DNA from: Bolinopsis microptera
Taxonomy: Eukaryota; Ctenophora; Tentaculata; Lobata; Bolinopsidae
NCBI RefSeq assembly: GCF_026151205.1
Contig: NC_087083.1
Coordinates: 11,034,944 to 11,098,943 of the forward strand
Length of the DNA stretch: 64,000 bases
Direction of reading: 5' to 3'
Positions 21,545 to 31,907 of the stretch are shown here, piece by piece. The stretch's first letter is position 1; each line of letters opens with the position of its first letter. Both the position numbers and the translations under genes were made by a program. The notes beneath the pieces were generated by a model. It saw only the letters and a list, made by a program, of their open reading frames with translations, was not told where the DNA came from and searched no databases.

Positions 21545-22426
21545 TCAATGGGAGCGATACGAGACATACAATCACAAGTACGAGAGCTGATCAGCTGTTA
21601 ATATACAACCGCACTTCTGGTATATATCCACCAGCGTGCGCTTTTTCGCATAGCGGGCTCTCACCAGCCCGCTGTCAAAGGGCCCGATATCTCTACAGCC
21701 CGCTCATGATATAGCCCGCTAACAAGTGACATTTAATTTGACCAGTAGCAATATAGCCCGGAGTTCTCTAAAATATTTCCAGTTTCTGTATCGTCTCCAT
21801 GTGAAATTCCATTAGACAACAACTTACAAGTTACTTAGAACTATAGTTGAAACCGGTTTAATTCATTAACGATGAATTCAATTGCAATAATCGTACAGTG
21901 AGCTAATTATTGTAGTTTCTGTTTCTAAATTCCCACGGCAATATGCAGTGGATGTAAAGAATGTATCAACTGTAAACTCTGATCGCTCACCCTCTATCGG
22001 ACGCTATATCAGTTGTCACGCAGTTTGCCATGATTGGCTCATAATTAACACGTGACACTGACACACTGTTACTATGGTTACCAAATTCGTGGAGACGTCC
22101 AGACTAAATTCTAAGCCGGTGATCTCTATTATAGTATCGATAATTGTTTTGTGTTTACCATTTCAGTTGTGTTTACCATTTTCATTTCACTAGTTCAGTC
22201 GATAAATCTTGAAATGTAGGCCGAAATTTTACGTGTTATTCTATTGTGTTCCCGAAAGATATTTTGCCCTGTTTTTGTTTTGAAACTGCCATTTAAATTG
22301 ATGTTAAGAATTTGATCTTTAACTTTCATATTAAATGTCCATGATCAGACTGTGATCTCGAGCTCTCTGGGTTACTACTTTTAAGTGTCCAGCCACTCAG
22401 TAGCTGCTACAGAAACTGTAGTAACT

Positions 22427-22442
22427 GGTTACCCGGGTAACC
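22427..22442. repeat. Perfect 16-bp palindrome
   Basis: GGTTACCCGGGTAACC, followed two bases later by the near-repeat GGTTACCCAGGTAAC. Confidence 0.9.
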
Positions 22443-22522
22443 CTGGTTACCCAGGTAACTGACATGATAATGACAACTAACTTGGTAGTAGAGGGCTCTG
22501 TGGCGACTGGTGGTGCTTGTTC

Positions 22523-22735
22523 CAGGGAGGGAGAGGGGAGAGAGGTAGAGAAGTATAGAGGAAGAGTAGGAGAGAAAGAGAGGGAGAGGAGGAGAGAGGG
22601 AGATAAAGAGAGAGGGATAGAGGGAGAGAGGGACGTAAGGAGAGTGGGAGAAGGTGAAAGGAAGATAGGGAGAGAGTGAGAGAGGGATAGAGGGACAGAG
22701 GGAGAGAGGGAGAGAAGGAGAGAGGAAGAGAGGCC
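22523..22735 (+). repeat. Polypurine (GGGAGA)n tract
   Basis: About 210 bp almost wholly A/G on the plus strand. The open frames on both strands here are a by-product of low complexity. Confidence 0.9.
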
Positions 22736-23111
22736 TATATTTTGATCGTTTACATTAAAATATGTACCTGAAACAATGAGCTGAAACATTGTTTGATAGC
22801 AGCCGCTTTTTCGTTCTATAGTCAGTCATTTTGGCCTGTTTTACATCTTAAACCAAAAGCAACATGATTTTTTCGTAACTTTTCTGAAATCTTGTACATT
22901 AATTTGCTGTGATTGTCGCAAACTGAAGCTTCGTGATAAACGCCCGCTGATGGATATACACGATATCATTCCTCGCCTCGAGGGCGGAACTATCGTATTA
23001 CTATTAGAAACATGTTGAAAGTAAAAGTGAAACTAAATTAAAAATGGATCTCTTGAAGAAACTAAAGTAAAACTAATATCTGTAAGAAAAAGCTTACGCT
23101 GGTGGATATAA

Positions 23112-23285
23112 TCCACATCACCTCGACCCGCGGGCGGAAAAATCGTATAGCACTCGGGCCCGATGGGCCCTCCGTGCTATACGAAAATATGTCCTCCTCG
23201 GGCTAGCGCCCTCGGGGACATATGAAATATTGCACGCGCGTGCGCGTGCAATATTTTGTTCCGCCCGCGAGTCTCCGGTGATATG
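23112..23285. repeat. Three-armed GC palindrome (cloverleaf-like)
   Basis: An outer perfect 11-bp stem (23,129-23,139 with 23,259-23,269; CGCGGGCGGAA) extends imperfectly outward with CATCACC/GGTGATAT. It encloses three hairpins. Arm 1 is an 11-bp stem (23,143-23,153/23,174-23,184) topped by GGGCCC-GAT-GGGCCC. Arm 2 is an 8-bp stem (23,187-23,194/23,216-23,223) topped by GGGC-TAGC-GCCC. Arm 3 is a 14-bp stem with a 4-nt loop (23,225-23,238/23,243-23,256). A diverged partial copy of the left flank lies at 22,946-22,998. Confidence 0.9.
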
Positions 23286-23302
23286 TATATATATACTGAA
23301 AC

Positions 23303-24035
23303 GTGCACATGAAGAGTATCGGTTTCAATTCAACATGCCTGCTTTCTCCAAATTCATCGAAGGACAGATCTCCCAGAAAGAAAGCTAAAGATACAGCAAT
23401 CTACTCTGCTTGGCGATGCCGGAAGCACAACCCTCCTACCAAGTGTCCCAATCATGCCTACCTCAACCTGTCAAATAACTCTTTAATCTTTATCCCTCGG
23501 CTCCAAACTCCACAACCACCCTGCTGACAACGCTGCTCCACAGAAGCGTGAAGTCCTCTCCTCACTGAAGCGGAAAGCTGCTGAACAGCCCTTGTCGGTG
23601 ACCAAGAACCTCCTCTCTGAAGTCCTAGCAGATCCAGCCTCAGAAGCTAATCAGACGCTACTGAACATGGAATCCCTCGCTCGAGCCCTTTGTTCTCTTC
23701 GACGGGAAGACAGTGAGGAAAGGGTTCCTCCCAAATTTCCTTTGACGTTCTGGAATCACTATTCCAAGACGTTGGAGGATCCGGAGTTTCCCCGGACCTC
23801 TAGCATGGTCGAGGGTTTTCATCTTTGATTTAAATCCAGGGTGAATCGACGGGAGCAGCAGGTAATCACTGATTACCATATCGATCGACTGGGTGTTGCA
23901 AAAACTCCTTCTAAGAAAAGGATTAAAAGGAAAACTTCCAATGACCAGTTGTTCCATATTTGTTCCAAATACTCGGATTGCTCTAGCAAGGTTGACTATC
24001 TGAATGTTCAAAGTATCCTGTTCAAAGTATCCTAG
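23303..24035 (+). pseudogene. FLYWCH/MULE transposase, broken, core deleted
   Basis: The N-terminal frame (23,303-23,520) ends in a Cys/Trp-rich piece (AWRCRKHNPPTKCPNHAYL). After a frameshift near 23,510 it resumes with LHNHPADNAAPQKREVL and LSSLKRKAAEQPLSVTKNLL. FLYWCH fingers followed by this basic helical linker are usual in animal MULE-type transposases. The frame then jumps to the C-terminal signature LEDPEFPRTSSMVEGFHL, where a TGA (23,826-23,828) stands in a likely Gly codon, and continues FKSRVNRREQQVITDYHIDRLG to 24,035. The catalytic DDE core between linker and C-terminus is missing. So there is an internal deletion, one frameshift and one nonsense. Confidence 0.8.
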
Positions 24036-24237
24036 TTAGCTAGTTGGGGGACGGGGATATGTAATGATTGTAGGAGCTGATTGGATTTCCCAAGCTTGCA
24101 TGTTAATTAGTTCACTACGTAAAATTGTCAGCCGTTTAATTAATCAATATTAGTTTTATAGGGGTTTCTATAACTCCACGTCAGCAAGAGCCATTATAAC
24201 ATAGTGAGATAGTGAAACTGAAGAGTATCAGAATTTG

Positions 24238-24371
24238 TTTTAGAATTATAGGAATCTCACTTCCCACGAGAATTGTGATTACATTTATGAAAATTAGTTT
24301 ACTAGGAGTTAAAGAGTTTCCAAACGATTCCTGCTATTAATTGTGGGAAGTGAGTTTCCTATAATTCTAAA
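24238..24371. repeat. Inverted repeat, about 28-bp arms
   Basis: TTTTAGAATTATAGGAA...CTCACTTCCCAC at the left, complement at the right (GTGGGAAGTGAG...TTCTAAAA). Part of a wider dispersed repeat whose other copy is at 27,620-27,775. Confidence 0.75.
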
Positions 24372-24524
24372 AATGTAAAATACTAATACTTTTCATTATG
24401 TTATAACCATTATATTTATAGTTATAACATAATTATATGCACTAAAACTCGTGGACACTGAGAGCTGGTAATTTCAAATATTTCCGGCAAGGGAAGCGAG
24501 GGTATTTTCAGCACAGTTTTATTC

Positions 24525-25014
24525 ATGAATATCCGACCACTGAGTGAAGATCAATTGCAGCTACTGGCAGCTGATTCGGAGGGTCAGGGGACAAAGAATC
24601 AAAATAACTGGTCGAAAAACAGATACAAAGCCTGGGCATTGTGCCACAATGAAGTGGCCCCCTTGGACAACATTCCTAGTGAATTCAACGACGTTCCTTT
24701 AGACAGAATCACCTTTGTTCTATTGAAAGTTGAAACCCATAACTGGAATAACTGATATCAAGGGGCAACCTTACGAAGCTAAAACTTTCCATGCCCTTTT
24801 ACTTGCTCTCTGTCGAGTAAGTGTATTAAAGAATGGTGAGATTGGAAATTTCATGTCGAAAGAACCGAAGTTTGGTTTTCTTAACAGGGTCATAAACGAA
24901 AAAATGAAGAATTTTTTAGGATTAAGAAGAGGAAAACAAAGGAAACGAGGAGCAGATTTTGTTACTTCTGAACACGAAGACAGTCTCTGGAAGTACGTTT
25001 TTGAGGTAAACTGA
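24525..25014 (+). pseudogene. Crypton-type tyrosine recombinase fragment
   Basis: Two overlapping frames (24,525-24,755 and 24,730-25,014) read as one protein through a frameshift near 24,745. The first has WSKNRYKAWALCHNEV and LDNIPSEFNDVPLDRITFVL. The second has GQPYEAKTFHALLLALCRV and FGFLNRVINEKMKNFLGL, ending EHEDSLWKYVF. This is the N-terminal SAM-like half of the DUF3504/Crypton recombinase family, related to the domain in ZMYM2, QRICH1 and KIAA1958. The catalytic R-H-R-Y half is absent; an in-frame stop follows at 25,015. Likely a truncated transposon copy. Confidence 0.65.
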
Positions 25015-25115
25015 CACAAGAAAAATTTAATATATTCTAAGCTATATCAGCAGCATCAAAATCATTCGCTTGTGTCCACAAAGAAACCAAATACGTTCAT
25101 CGAGTCGACCCGTCA

Positions 25116-25900
25116 ATCTTACTATATATAAAGCGAGACGATATATATATATATATATTTATTTATCCGTGCCATTTTACTGACACCACGGCATCAACTT
25201 TAACGCGAATTTCTGCAAAAACTGTAAAAGATATACAACTGAAACTTTTTTGACTGGGTCAAATGCTTTAATGGCCTCCAAATCAGCATGAAAAAATAAA
25301 AAATTGGCCAAGAAATAGGAGTTTTAGAGCCCAAAATTTGGTACCCCAAGTGGTGTCAAAAACGCGAATTAAATAGGTAATAATTGTTTTAGTCTCTTGA
25401 GTCTTGACACCATTTTAGGGTTAGACGGGTTCCTGCTAGTAGTTATAACAAATAGTACCTTGGCTGTTTCGTGCCGCGCGTTCACTCCAGCAGCAAGCTG
25501 TCGGGAATTATCGCGCGTAGCACTCAAAAGCCAAGGTATTATTGGATTATATTTACTATAGCAGGAACCCGTCAGGAACCCGTTTAACCCTAAAGTGGTG
25601 TCAAGACTCAAGAGACTAAAATAATTATTACCTATTTAATTCGTGTTTTTGAAACCACTTGGGCGCGCCTGGGGGTCCAAATTTTGGGCACTAAAATTCT
25701 TATTCCCTGGCCAATTTTTATTTTTTCATGCTGATTTGAAGGCCATTAAAGCATTTAAACCAGTCAAAAAAGTTTAAGTTGTAAATCTTTTACGGTTTTT
25801 TGCGGAAACTCGTGTTAAAGTTGATGCCGTGGTACTGTCAGTAAAATGGTATAGTAGGGATATATACACATATATCGTCTCGCTTTATATATAGTAAGAT
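25116..25900. mobile_element. Foldback element with about 330-bp arms
   Basis: Ends are ATCTTACTATATATAAAGCG (25,116) and its complement (to 25,900). The arms mirror each other through blocks such as TACTGACACCACGGCATCAA, AATGGCCTCCAAATCAGCA and GGTTAGACGGGTTCCTG, interrupted only by small differences. The centre is about 120 bp and has a small TACCTTGGC/GCCAAGGTA hairpin. No ORF. A diverged piece of one arm lies at 8,125-8,290, so it is a repeat family. Confidence 0.9.
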
Positions 25901-26009
25901 AATAAGCTGACGTTGAGTTACAAATTGACAAGCCAGTAAACATTGGGGTTAACGCGCGCTCCAAGATAATCTGGGTTAGTAATTTTTTTATTATTTGTGG
26001 AGAGTTTGG

Positions 26010-26160
26010 GAAAGCAAGCATATGGATTCCTTGCCTACCTCTGGGGTATAGCAGTCCTATGGGAGGACCGGAGGATGCCGGAAGTATCAGAATGTATAAT
26101 GGAGGATGATGGTAAGTGTTATGACTTTGTGAGGGGAGATATGTCATAAATGAACGCTTA
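26010..26160 (-). repeat. 3' UTR copy of the RNase-H LINE
   Basis: Matches 16,070-16,200 (GCCTACCTCTGGGGTAT, CAGTCCTATGGGAGGA, GATGGTAAGTGTT, AACGCTTAAG). No coding part remains. Confidence 0.75.
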
Positions 26161-26756
26161 AGACTTACCCCAGATTCTCAGATTATCTTGGGGCGTTTAC
26201 CCCAGTATTTACTGGCTGTCAACGTCAGCTTAATTGTAACATATAAACGATCGTAATCGTGGGGAAACTTTAACTAGTTCCAGATCGACCTAGGCAGGCA
26301 GGCAGGTATACATTTCTTACTGGGCGGCGCTCAGCCTGTCATTCCGCCGAATCTTTATGAACATAATAGCCTGGGGTCCCCAGGTAATACACTTCATGTA
26401 ATTTTCATGATTTCGCAAGAATTGATTATTATATTTATAAATTCTGGTATATTAGTCGCAGCATGAGCGACAGTAATATTTTTTTAAAACCACTCTGATT
26501 TGTCCTTTTACAACATAAAGGCAAATTTGTTGCTGATAGCTAATCTAATCAGTATGATTGGCTGCTCGGTGATCATGTTATAGTTGCTTAAGAGTTGCTG
26601 ATGAGCTCCAGAATAATAAAGTAATACGAAATTGTTTTAAGATTGCCAAATACTTTGGCCATGAGATTTATATCGAGTAATGTATTCTGTATGTAATTAT
26701 TATGTTGAGTTTTAACTATCATTATCTTTAAAAACATCTTTGTCTTAATTAATTAG
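26161..26756. other. No gene seen
   Basis: AT-rich; a (GGCA)n stretch near 26,293. 26,495-26,640 shares a block (TTGCTGATAGC.AATCTAATCA) with 27,790-27,890. Confidence 0.5.
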
Positions 26757-27560
26757 TGTAGAAATTTGACCAAAACCCATAATCATGGGTAGAGTGGACC
26801 GCTGCCAGTGTTTCTCTTTTCCAAATAAAAGGAAATGATATTAATTTGAATAACCATCCGCAAATGCAAATTGATACCGAGAATGAAATCGGTCGCTCGC
26901 TTTTTCCATTCAATAAGCTTTATTACAATTCGTATAAAGCTGTGAATGAATTTGATGACGTCATCAAGTGATGATGATGACGTTAAATTATTTTTGATAT
27001 AATGAAAACTGAAGTATAAACGATTATCTTCAAGACCTGTGGTTCAAAATGACTGTATCTTTTATACTTTTGAATCTACTGACACTTGAATCTAGGCTAC
27101 AATTGATTGCCAATTGACTGCCAAATTAGCGTCTATAGATAGATAGATAGATATACTTCACGACAATCTGTTGTACAACAGGGGTTCCAGGAAACCCACT
27201 TTCCGATACTCCTGAAACTTTTAATTTTTTTAACAGTCGATTTGGTCAACGTCTAGACGCCCTGCAAAGTTTCAGATCTCTAACTCAATTTTAACACGGT
27301 TTTTAAGGCACCTGAATATGGCGATTTTGGGTTTTTTACCTAATTTCGTATAACATGCTGGCGCGTATTTTGCGCAAATTTCTTAAAAACCTCACATAAC
27401 TATTTTTTATTCCTGTCATCTTTAACATTGAATTAGAATGGGGGTAAACAGTAAGGGGGGTAAATAGTAAAGGGGGTAAATAGTAAAGGGGGTAAATAGT
27501 AAAGGGGGTAAATAGTATTGTGAATATAATTGGGCGACGGTCATGCTTGCCAGCATTGTG
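26757..27560 (+). repeat. Dispersed repeat family R1, copy 2
   Basis: The most complete copy: left block, a TAGA microsatellite at 27,136-27,152, central block, and five GGGGGTAAATAGTAAA units (27,439-27,516), then the conserved GTCATGCTTGCCAGCATT end. Non-coding. Confidence 0.85.
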
Positions 27561-27619
27561 ATATATACAGCACAGCTGTGAAATCAGTGGACACCTGAAT
27601 GTTTAAAGTATCTCCAGAG

Positions 27620-27775
27620 GTTCCTAGTTGTCGGGATATGTAATGATTGGTTCCTAGTTGTCGGAGCTGATTGGATTTCCCAAGCTTGCATGTTAATTAG
27701 TTAACTAGGTAAAATTGACTGTTAAAGAGTATCCAGATGATTTCTGCTATTAATTGTGGGAAGTTAGATTCCTTT
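27620..27775 (+). repeat. Dispersed repeat, second copy of 24,040-24,370 family
   Basis: Shares GGGATATGTAATGATT, GGAGCTGATTGGATTTCCC and TTAATTGTGGGAAGT with 24,050-24,350. Confidence 0.7.
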
Positions 27776-27931
27776 TACAACATAAAGACATAACAAATTT
27801 GTTGCTGATAGCCAATCTAATCAGTATGATTGGCTGCTCGGTGCTCATGTTATAGTTTCTGATGAGCTCCAGAATAATAAAGTAATAATAGCATGTGTCC
27901 AATATTCAAGCTTACAATGGTCGGCAGTGAT

Positions 27932-27962
27932 GCAGTGGCGTAACGTTGCATTTTGCGCCTCC

Positions 27963-27993
<31 letters not shown>

Positions 27994-28035
27994 GCGCCCC
28001 CTGCTATAGGCGCCCCTCCCCCTCTTAAAATAGAG
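27932..28035. mobile_element. Possible hAT-like transposon end with poly-C
   Basis: CAGTGGCGTAACGTTGCATT followed by a 27-base C run and a GCGCCCC-rich segment. CAGTGGCG termini are common among hAT-like elements, but no partner end is found. Confidence 0.35.
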
Positions 28036-28849
28036 ACGTAAAATTGGACCAATTAGGTGAATTTAGAGGATACGCTGGAAAAATCTCTAAAAGAGTGTGT
28101 TTCTAGGTAATCTCGGGTACTTAATAACTCATCTGAAAAGAGGAAGCAGGTTTTTTTATCTGGTAAGGGTTTCAGCCGAGTAGCATCATCAGATGTTTAA
28201 ATCGATCATTATAAGAAGTCACGCGTGGAAGGTTTTTGCTCGATCTCAGCTATTTCATGTTATAAAACTCATGTGATAAACTACAGTTGACGGTGGTCAT
28301 GTCGAGCAGAGGTACTGATACTGTCTGACTGTCTGATATAAAGAATTAAAGATAGTATCTGGTAAGTGAGAGATCGCGAACTTGATAATTTAGTGAAACT
28401 AAGGATACGAGAACTGTGATTGGGTGAGCGGGAGCCGGGGATATAATATAACATTGTAAACCGAGACGGTGCCTGGTGGTTCTAATGACCCATTCTAATC
28501 TTAACAAATAAATAATAAAAATATTAATAATCCCTCACAATGGCACTGTACTCTTAATAGGAAAATGCCACACTGTGTAGATCAGCACTTAACGATGGAA
28601 TTTAAACTTCATCTGAGAAATAATAAGTCTGCTGGATATTAAATTTAAAACAGGCAAACCGATTTTTCAAACTGTTCGGCTCACTGAATTTATAAGTGGT
28701 ACACTATAGGAGGCGAGACATTTATGGCATTTACCGTTTAAAAGGGTTGTTTTTTGGCCGCTGATTCCGAGTTTCCTACATACTTACATAGGGATCATGT
28801 CTGTGAGTTGTAATTAGTTTACGTAATAAGCACCATCAAGACTGCCATA
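28036..28849. other. No gene seen
   Basis: No coding signal. 28,735-28,790 shares GGTTGTTTTTTGGCCGCTGA with 29,430-29,450. Confidence 0.5.
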
Positions 28850-28915
28850 CGCCAGAGGTAGGCAAAGCATCCATATGCTATCCTCTCGTGGGCCAACCAG
28901 GCCCAGCCTCTATTT
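28850..28915 (+). repeat. 3' end copy of the RNase-H LINE, plus orientation
   Basis: GACTGCCATACGCCAGAGG through TCTCGTGGGCCAACCAGGCC matches the complement of 16,050-16,115 and ends in an A-rich tail (28,910-28,935). Confidence 0.75.
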
Positions 28916-28974
28916 TTAAAAAATTTAAAAGATAAAAAACCATCAGTAATTGGCAGGATGATGATTAATCACTC

Positions 28975-29345
28975 TACACTCGACTGTCACGTGACTTTTT
29001 CAACCCGTTCTCTAGCTGGTCCTGAACGACTATTCTAAACCCTAACCCTCTAATCTGATCCCAAGCCTGACCCTAACCCAATCCTTAGCAAAAGCATATA
29101 CTGAAACCCTAACCCTAAATAACGAGAAATTAGACTAACTTCCTTATACGGTCATATCACGTGATCAAGACAGTTTTTCGCCGATATCTCGTCAGGGGAG
29201 CATTTTACCCCTATGTCATAGGGGGTGATTCTGAATCAGCGTCCGAAAATACATCGATTGAAGTTGGTTTCAACTGTCGGGGGCCCGTTTAGAACAATCT
29301 CGAAGATCGACTGTAGAGTGATTTAGCACGCTCGTAATTGACATA
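28975..29345 (-). repeat. Dispersed repeat family R2, copy 2
   Basis: Reverse complement of parts of 4,805-5,480, including CCCTAACCCT telomere-like blocks at 29,037-29,127. Confidence 0.75.
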
Positions 29346-29641
29346 AAACGTTTTGTCTCCGATTTTGATAAACTTTTGATAAACAACTTTTTGGTACCAA
29401 AATTATAACATTTGAAGGACCAAAGAGTTGTTTTTTGGCCGCTGATTCCTACATAGGGTAAACGATTCCCTAAACTCTGAATTCAATGCATGAGGAGAGT
29501 TGTTATAAACAGGTTATGATATTTAAAATTTAAATGCCTTGTTATGAGGGGAAATGAAAATTGATGATATGAAGGTATTAGACCAGGATAATCTTAAGAT
29601 ATTAAGATATTATAGTTAAATATCAAGATCAAGACAGTTTA

Positions 29642-29769
29642 TGATGTTTAACGGATTTGTTATTTTGAACCCTACTACATAGGGTTGATTGAAGTCAACG
29701 TGGGTAGACGTGGCGGTATATTATTATTATATTATCATACTATAGCATTATAAGCACATGTCTACAGCT
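29642..29769 (+). repeat. Flanking direct repeat, left
   Basis: About 128 bp nearly identical to 31,200-31,333 (TTTAACGGATTTGTTATTTT, GAAGTCAACGTGGGTAGACG, CACATGTCTACAGCT). The pair brackets the broken LINE. Confidence 0.85.
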
Positions 29770-30985
29770 ATAACAACTGTAGAGTATAGCTGCACATGTT
29801 GATAGGGTCGGTCAGGACAGGCTCTTTCTCTAAATTCGATCAGCCATTTAAGGAGTAGATTTTCCGAGACAGCTCCCAATAATAATAGCTCGATAGTTAT
29901 CAGAGTTTTGCCGGTTACCCTTCTTATGAAGGGGAGTTGTGATTGAGTTGTTCCAGGGGTAAGTTCCATGCTGGAGGCAGGCATTGAAGAGTTTTACCGC
30001 GACGAGTTGAAGTGTCTCATTTGAGTTTTTCAACATCTCGTTGGATATCAGATCATCGGACACACTTTTATTGTTTTAAAGTTTTTTAGTCGCATCTTTG
30101 ATCTCCTGTAAGGTAAAGTGGCGATTCAGTTCGTCGACCAATTTCTTGATAGGCTGCGAATCGTTGGACATAGGAGTAGAAGTGACATCATCCTTTGAGT
30201 GATTGTTCACTTCACACTTTCGGTTGTAGAGATCATTGGAAAATTTGTGAAAGAGGAGGAGATCGTAGATGTTAAATGATTCCTTATCTTTGTACTGATC
30301 CACATTGTACCTCTCCACATTCGTATATCTTCTGGTTCATCTCGTACAGAAATTTCCCCTTTATCGTTACTCCTTTTTTCTGAGAAAGTGCTGGTCACGA
30401 AGGAAGTTGCTGTGTGGGTTACTGTTGGCATTTCTGTCAGCTCTGTCAGTTTCCCTTTCAGCATGTCTGAAGCTTTGGTCAAACCACTTTTTCTTACTGG
30501 TAAGATTGTGGTATGTTGCGACTACGTCTTCATTATAAAGCTGTGCAGCTCCGTTTGCCGTGTTCACTGGTTGATTAAGTAGGCAGTCCATTAATTTGTC
30601 TTTGAATAACTGATCACTCTGTGCCAGCCGGAACTTAGTTGCTGTATCGGCAGAGAGGTTCTCTGATCTGTTCCATTTAAAATATATAGGTGCATCTTGG
30701 ATATCTAGTGATTCAAGACTGGTAGAAATCCTTCTTGAGGGATTAGTGGATATTGACATTGATAGTAATGCGATCGGAGTATTGAGAGATGCTCTCGATT
30801 TTGAAGGATCCATTAGTGGGTGAGTCATAGACATTGATTAGATAGGTGTTTCGGTCTAGGTCGAAGTAGTTAGCTTTCAGCTTAACTACAACGATATCTT
30901 CCGTGGAGTTCATACGATCACATTGGTTACACCGGCTTTTAAGCTTTTGTGTACTCCTATGCATACCCCTTCCTGTTAGAATTAA
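29770..30985 (-). pseudogene. Degraded LINE, relative of the 17-21.5 kb element
   Basis: Fragments in order on the minus strand. Endonuclease strand: IVVVKLKANYFDLDRNTYLI then NVYDSPTNGSFK (30,900-30,780). Linker: DAPIYFKWNRSENLS...KKKWFDQS (30,690-30,370). Pre-RT: FNIYDLLLFHKFSNDLYN...LTQEIKDA-like (30,318-30,076). RT motif 1/2: SDDLISNEMLKNSNET, TYPWNNSITTPLHKKGN, DNYRAI (30,063-29,880). The same order and spacing occur in the intact ORF2 (INVYDSPEQSSY, PWGTSVVTPLHKKGN). There is a TAA at 30,075-30,073, at least two frame changes, and loss of RT motifs A-E. Confidence 0.8.
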
Positions 30986-31199
30986 AGCAACAGTAGTAAT
31001 TTATGTTAATCTCCCCTTTTGTTTCTTACAGAGCAACTTTGTCCCGAGTGTGGTTGATATTCCAGCACAGGAACTTAAGGGAGTGGCGGGACCTCGTTGG
31101 TGTTTTATTTTACCCCAAATATTTAATCTTGATTTAAAAAACTAGTCAAACTTGTCGCGCAATGCAGCTAACTTAAATCCTTGCCCAACCGATGATTTA

Positions 31200-31333
31200 T
31201 GATATTTAACGGATTTGTTATTTTGAAACCTACTACATAGGGTTGATTGAAGTCAACGTGGGTAGACGTGGGTGGTATATTATCATTATACTTATACTAA
31301 CATACTGTAGCAGTATAGCACATGTCTACAGCT
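31200..31333 (+). repeat. Flanking direct repeat, right
   Basis: Partner of 29,642-29,769. Confidence 0.85.
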
Positions 31334-31905
31334 GTCAGCTATGGCAAATGTCTGTGAGTTGTAATGAAGCTGTCTGATAACAGGTTGGTAAGGTAAGTGA
31401 TTCGATATCTGGTTAAATCTATAATTAGAAACAGCTCCGGATTTATCCATATACCATTACCAACACGTAATAATAAACAAATCATTTGTTGACAAACCCA
31501 GGAAACCTTGCCGGCTGTGGCCGGGTCTATCTCCAAAAGTAAAAGAGATATATATTTTGCAATAGATTTTGCTTATATATAAGCAAAATATATGGCACCA
31601 TTTTCGTCTCGTAAAAGTAACGTTTCCTTCCCAGCTAAGAGGAAAGTTGGGGATACTGTAGATTTTAAGTCATTCCAAAAAGTCTTATTTCGAGCCAAAT
31701 TAAATTTTCAGAAAATAAACTTTGCTGCAGAATTATTGTCATCCAATCAGAAACATTTAAAAATAAAATAAATAAAATGATAAATACATAAATCAGTGTA
31801 GGATTGAGCTTTGCCCTGTGGTATCGTTGCTTCGTTAAATTTGAGAGCAACCTGTGCCATGCTTGATACCAGCTCAACTCTATATAATATACGTTAACAT
31901 GAATA
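31334..31905. other. No gene seen
   Basis: AT-rich sequence; TATATAAGCAAAATATA-type inverted motif near 31,550-31,590. No supported coding region. Confidence 0.5.
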
Positions 31906-31907
31906 TA

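Larger units (their letters stand above)
21623..23110. mobile_element. TIR-bounded non-coding segment (MULE-like?)
   Basis: 21,623-21,647 (TATATCCACCAGCGTGCGCT...) and the complement of 23,086-23,110 agree at 23 of 25 positions. Inside lie five AGCCCG(CT) motifs at 21,652-21,752, including the hairpin AGCGGGCT/AGCCCGCT (21,652-21,673). There is also a 16-bp palindrome (22,427-22,442), a GA tract and a related end at 22,946-22,986. No transposase is inside, but a broken FLYWCH/MULE transposase begins 200 bp beyond the right end. Family assignment is inferred from that. Confidence 0.5.

Noticed and set aside
22397-22789. 130-aa Ser/Leu/Pro-rich minus frame and its plus-strand twin
   Set aside because: Low-complexity polypurine tract.
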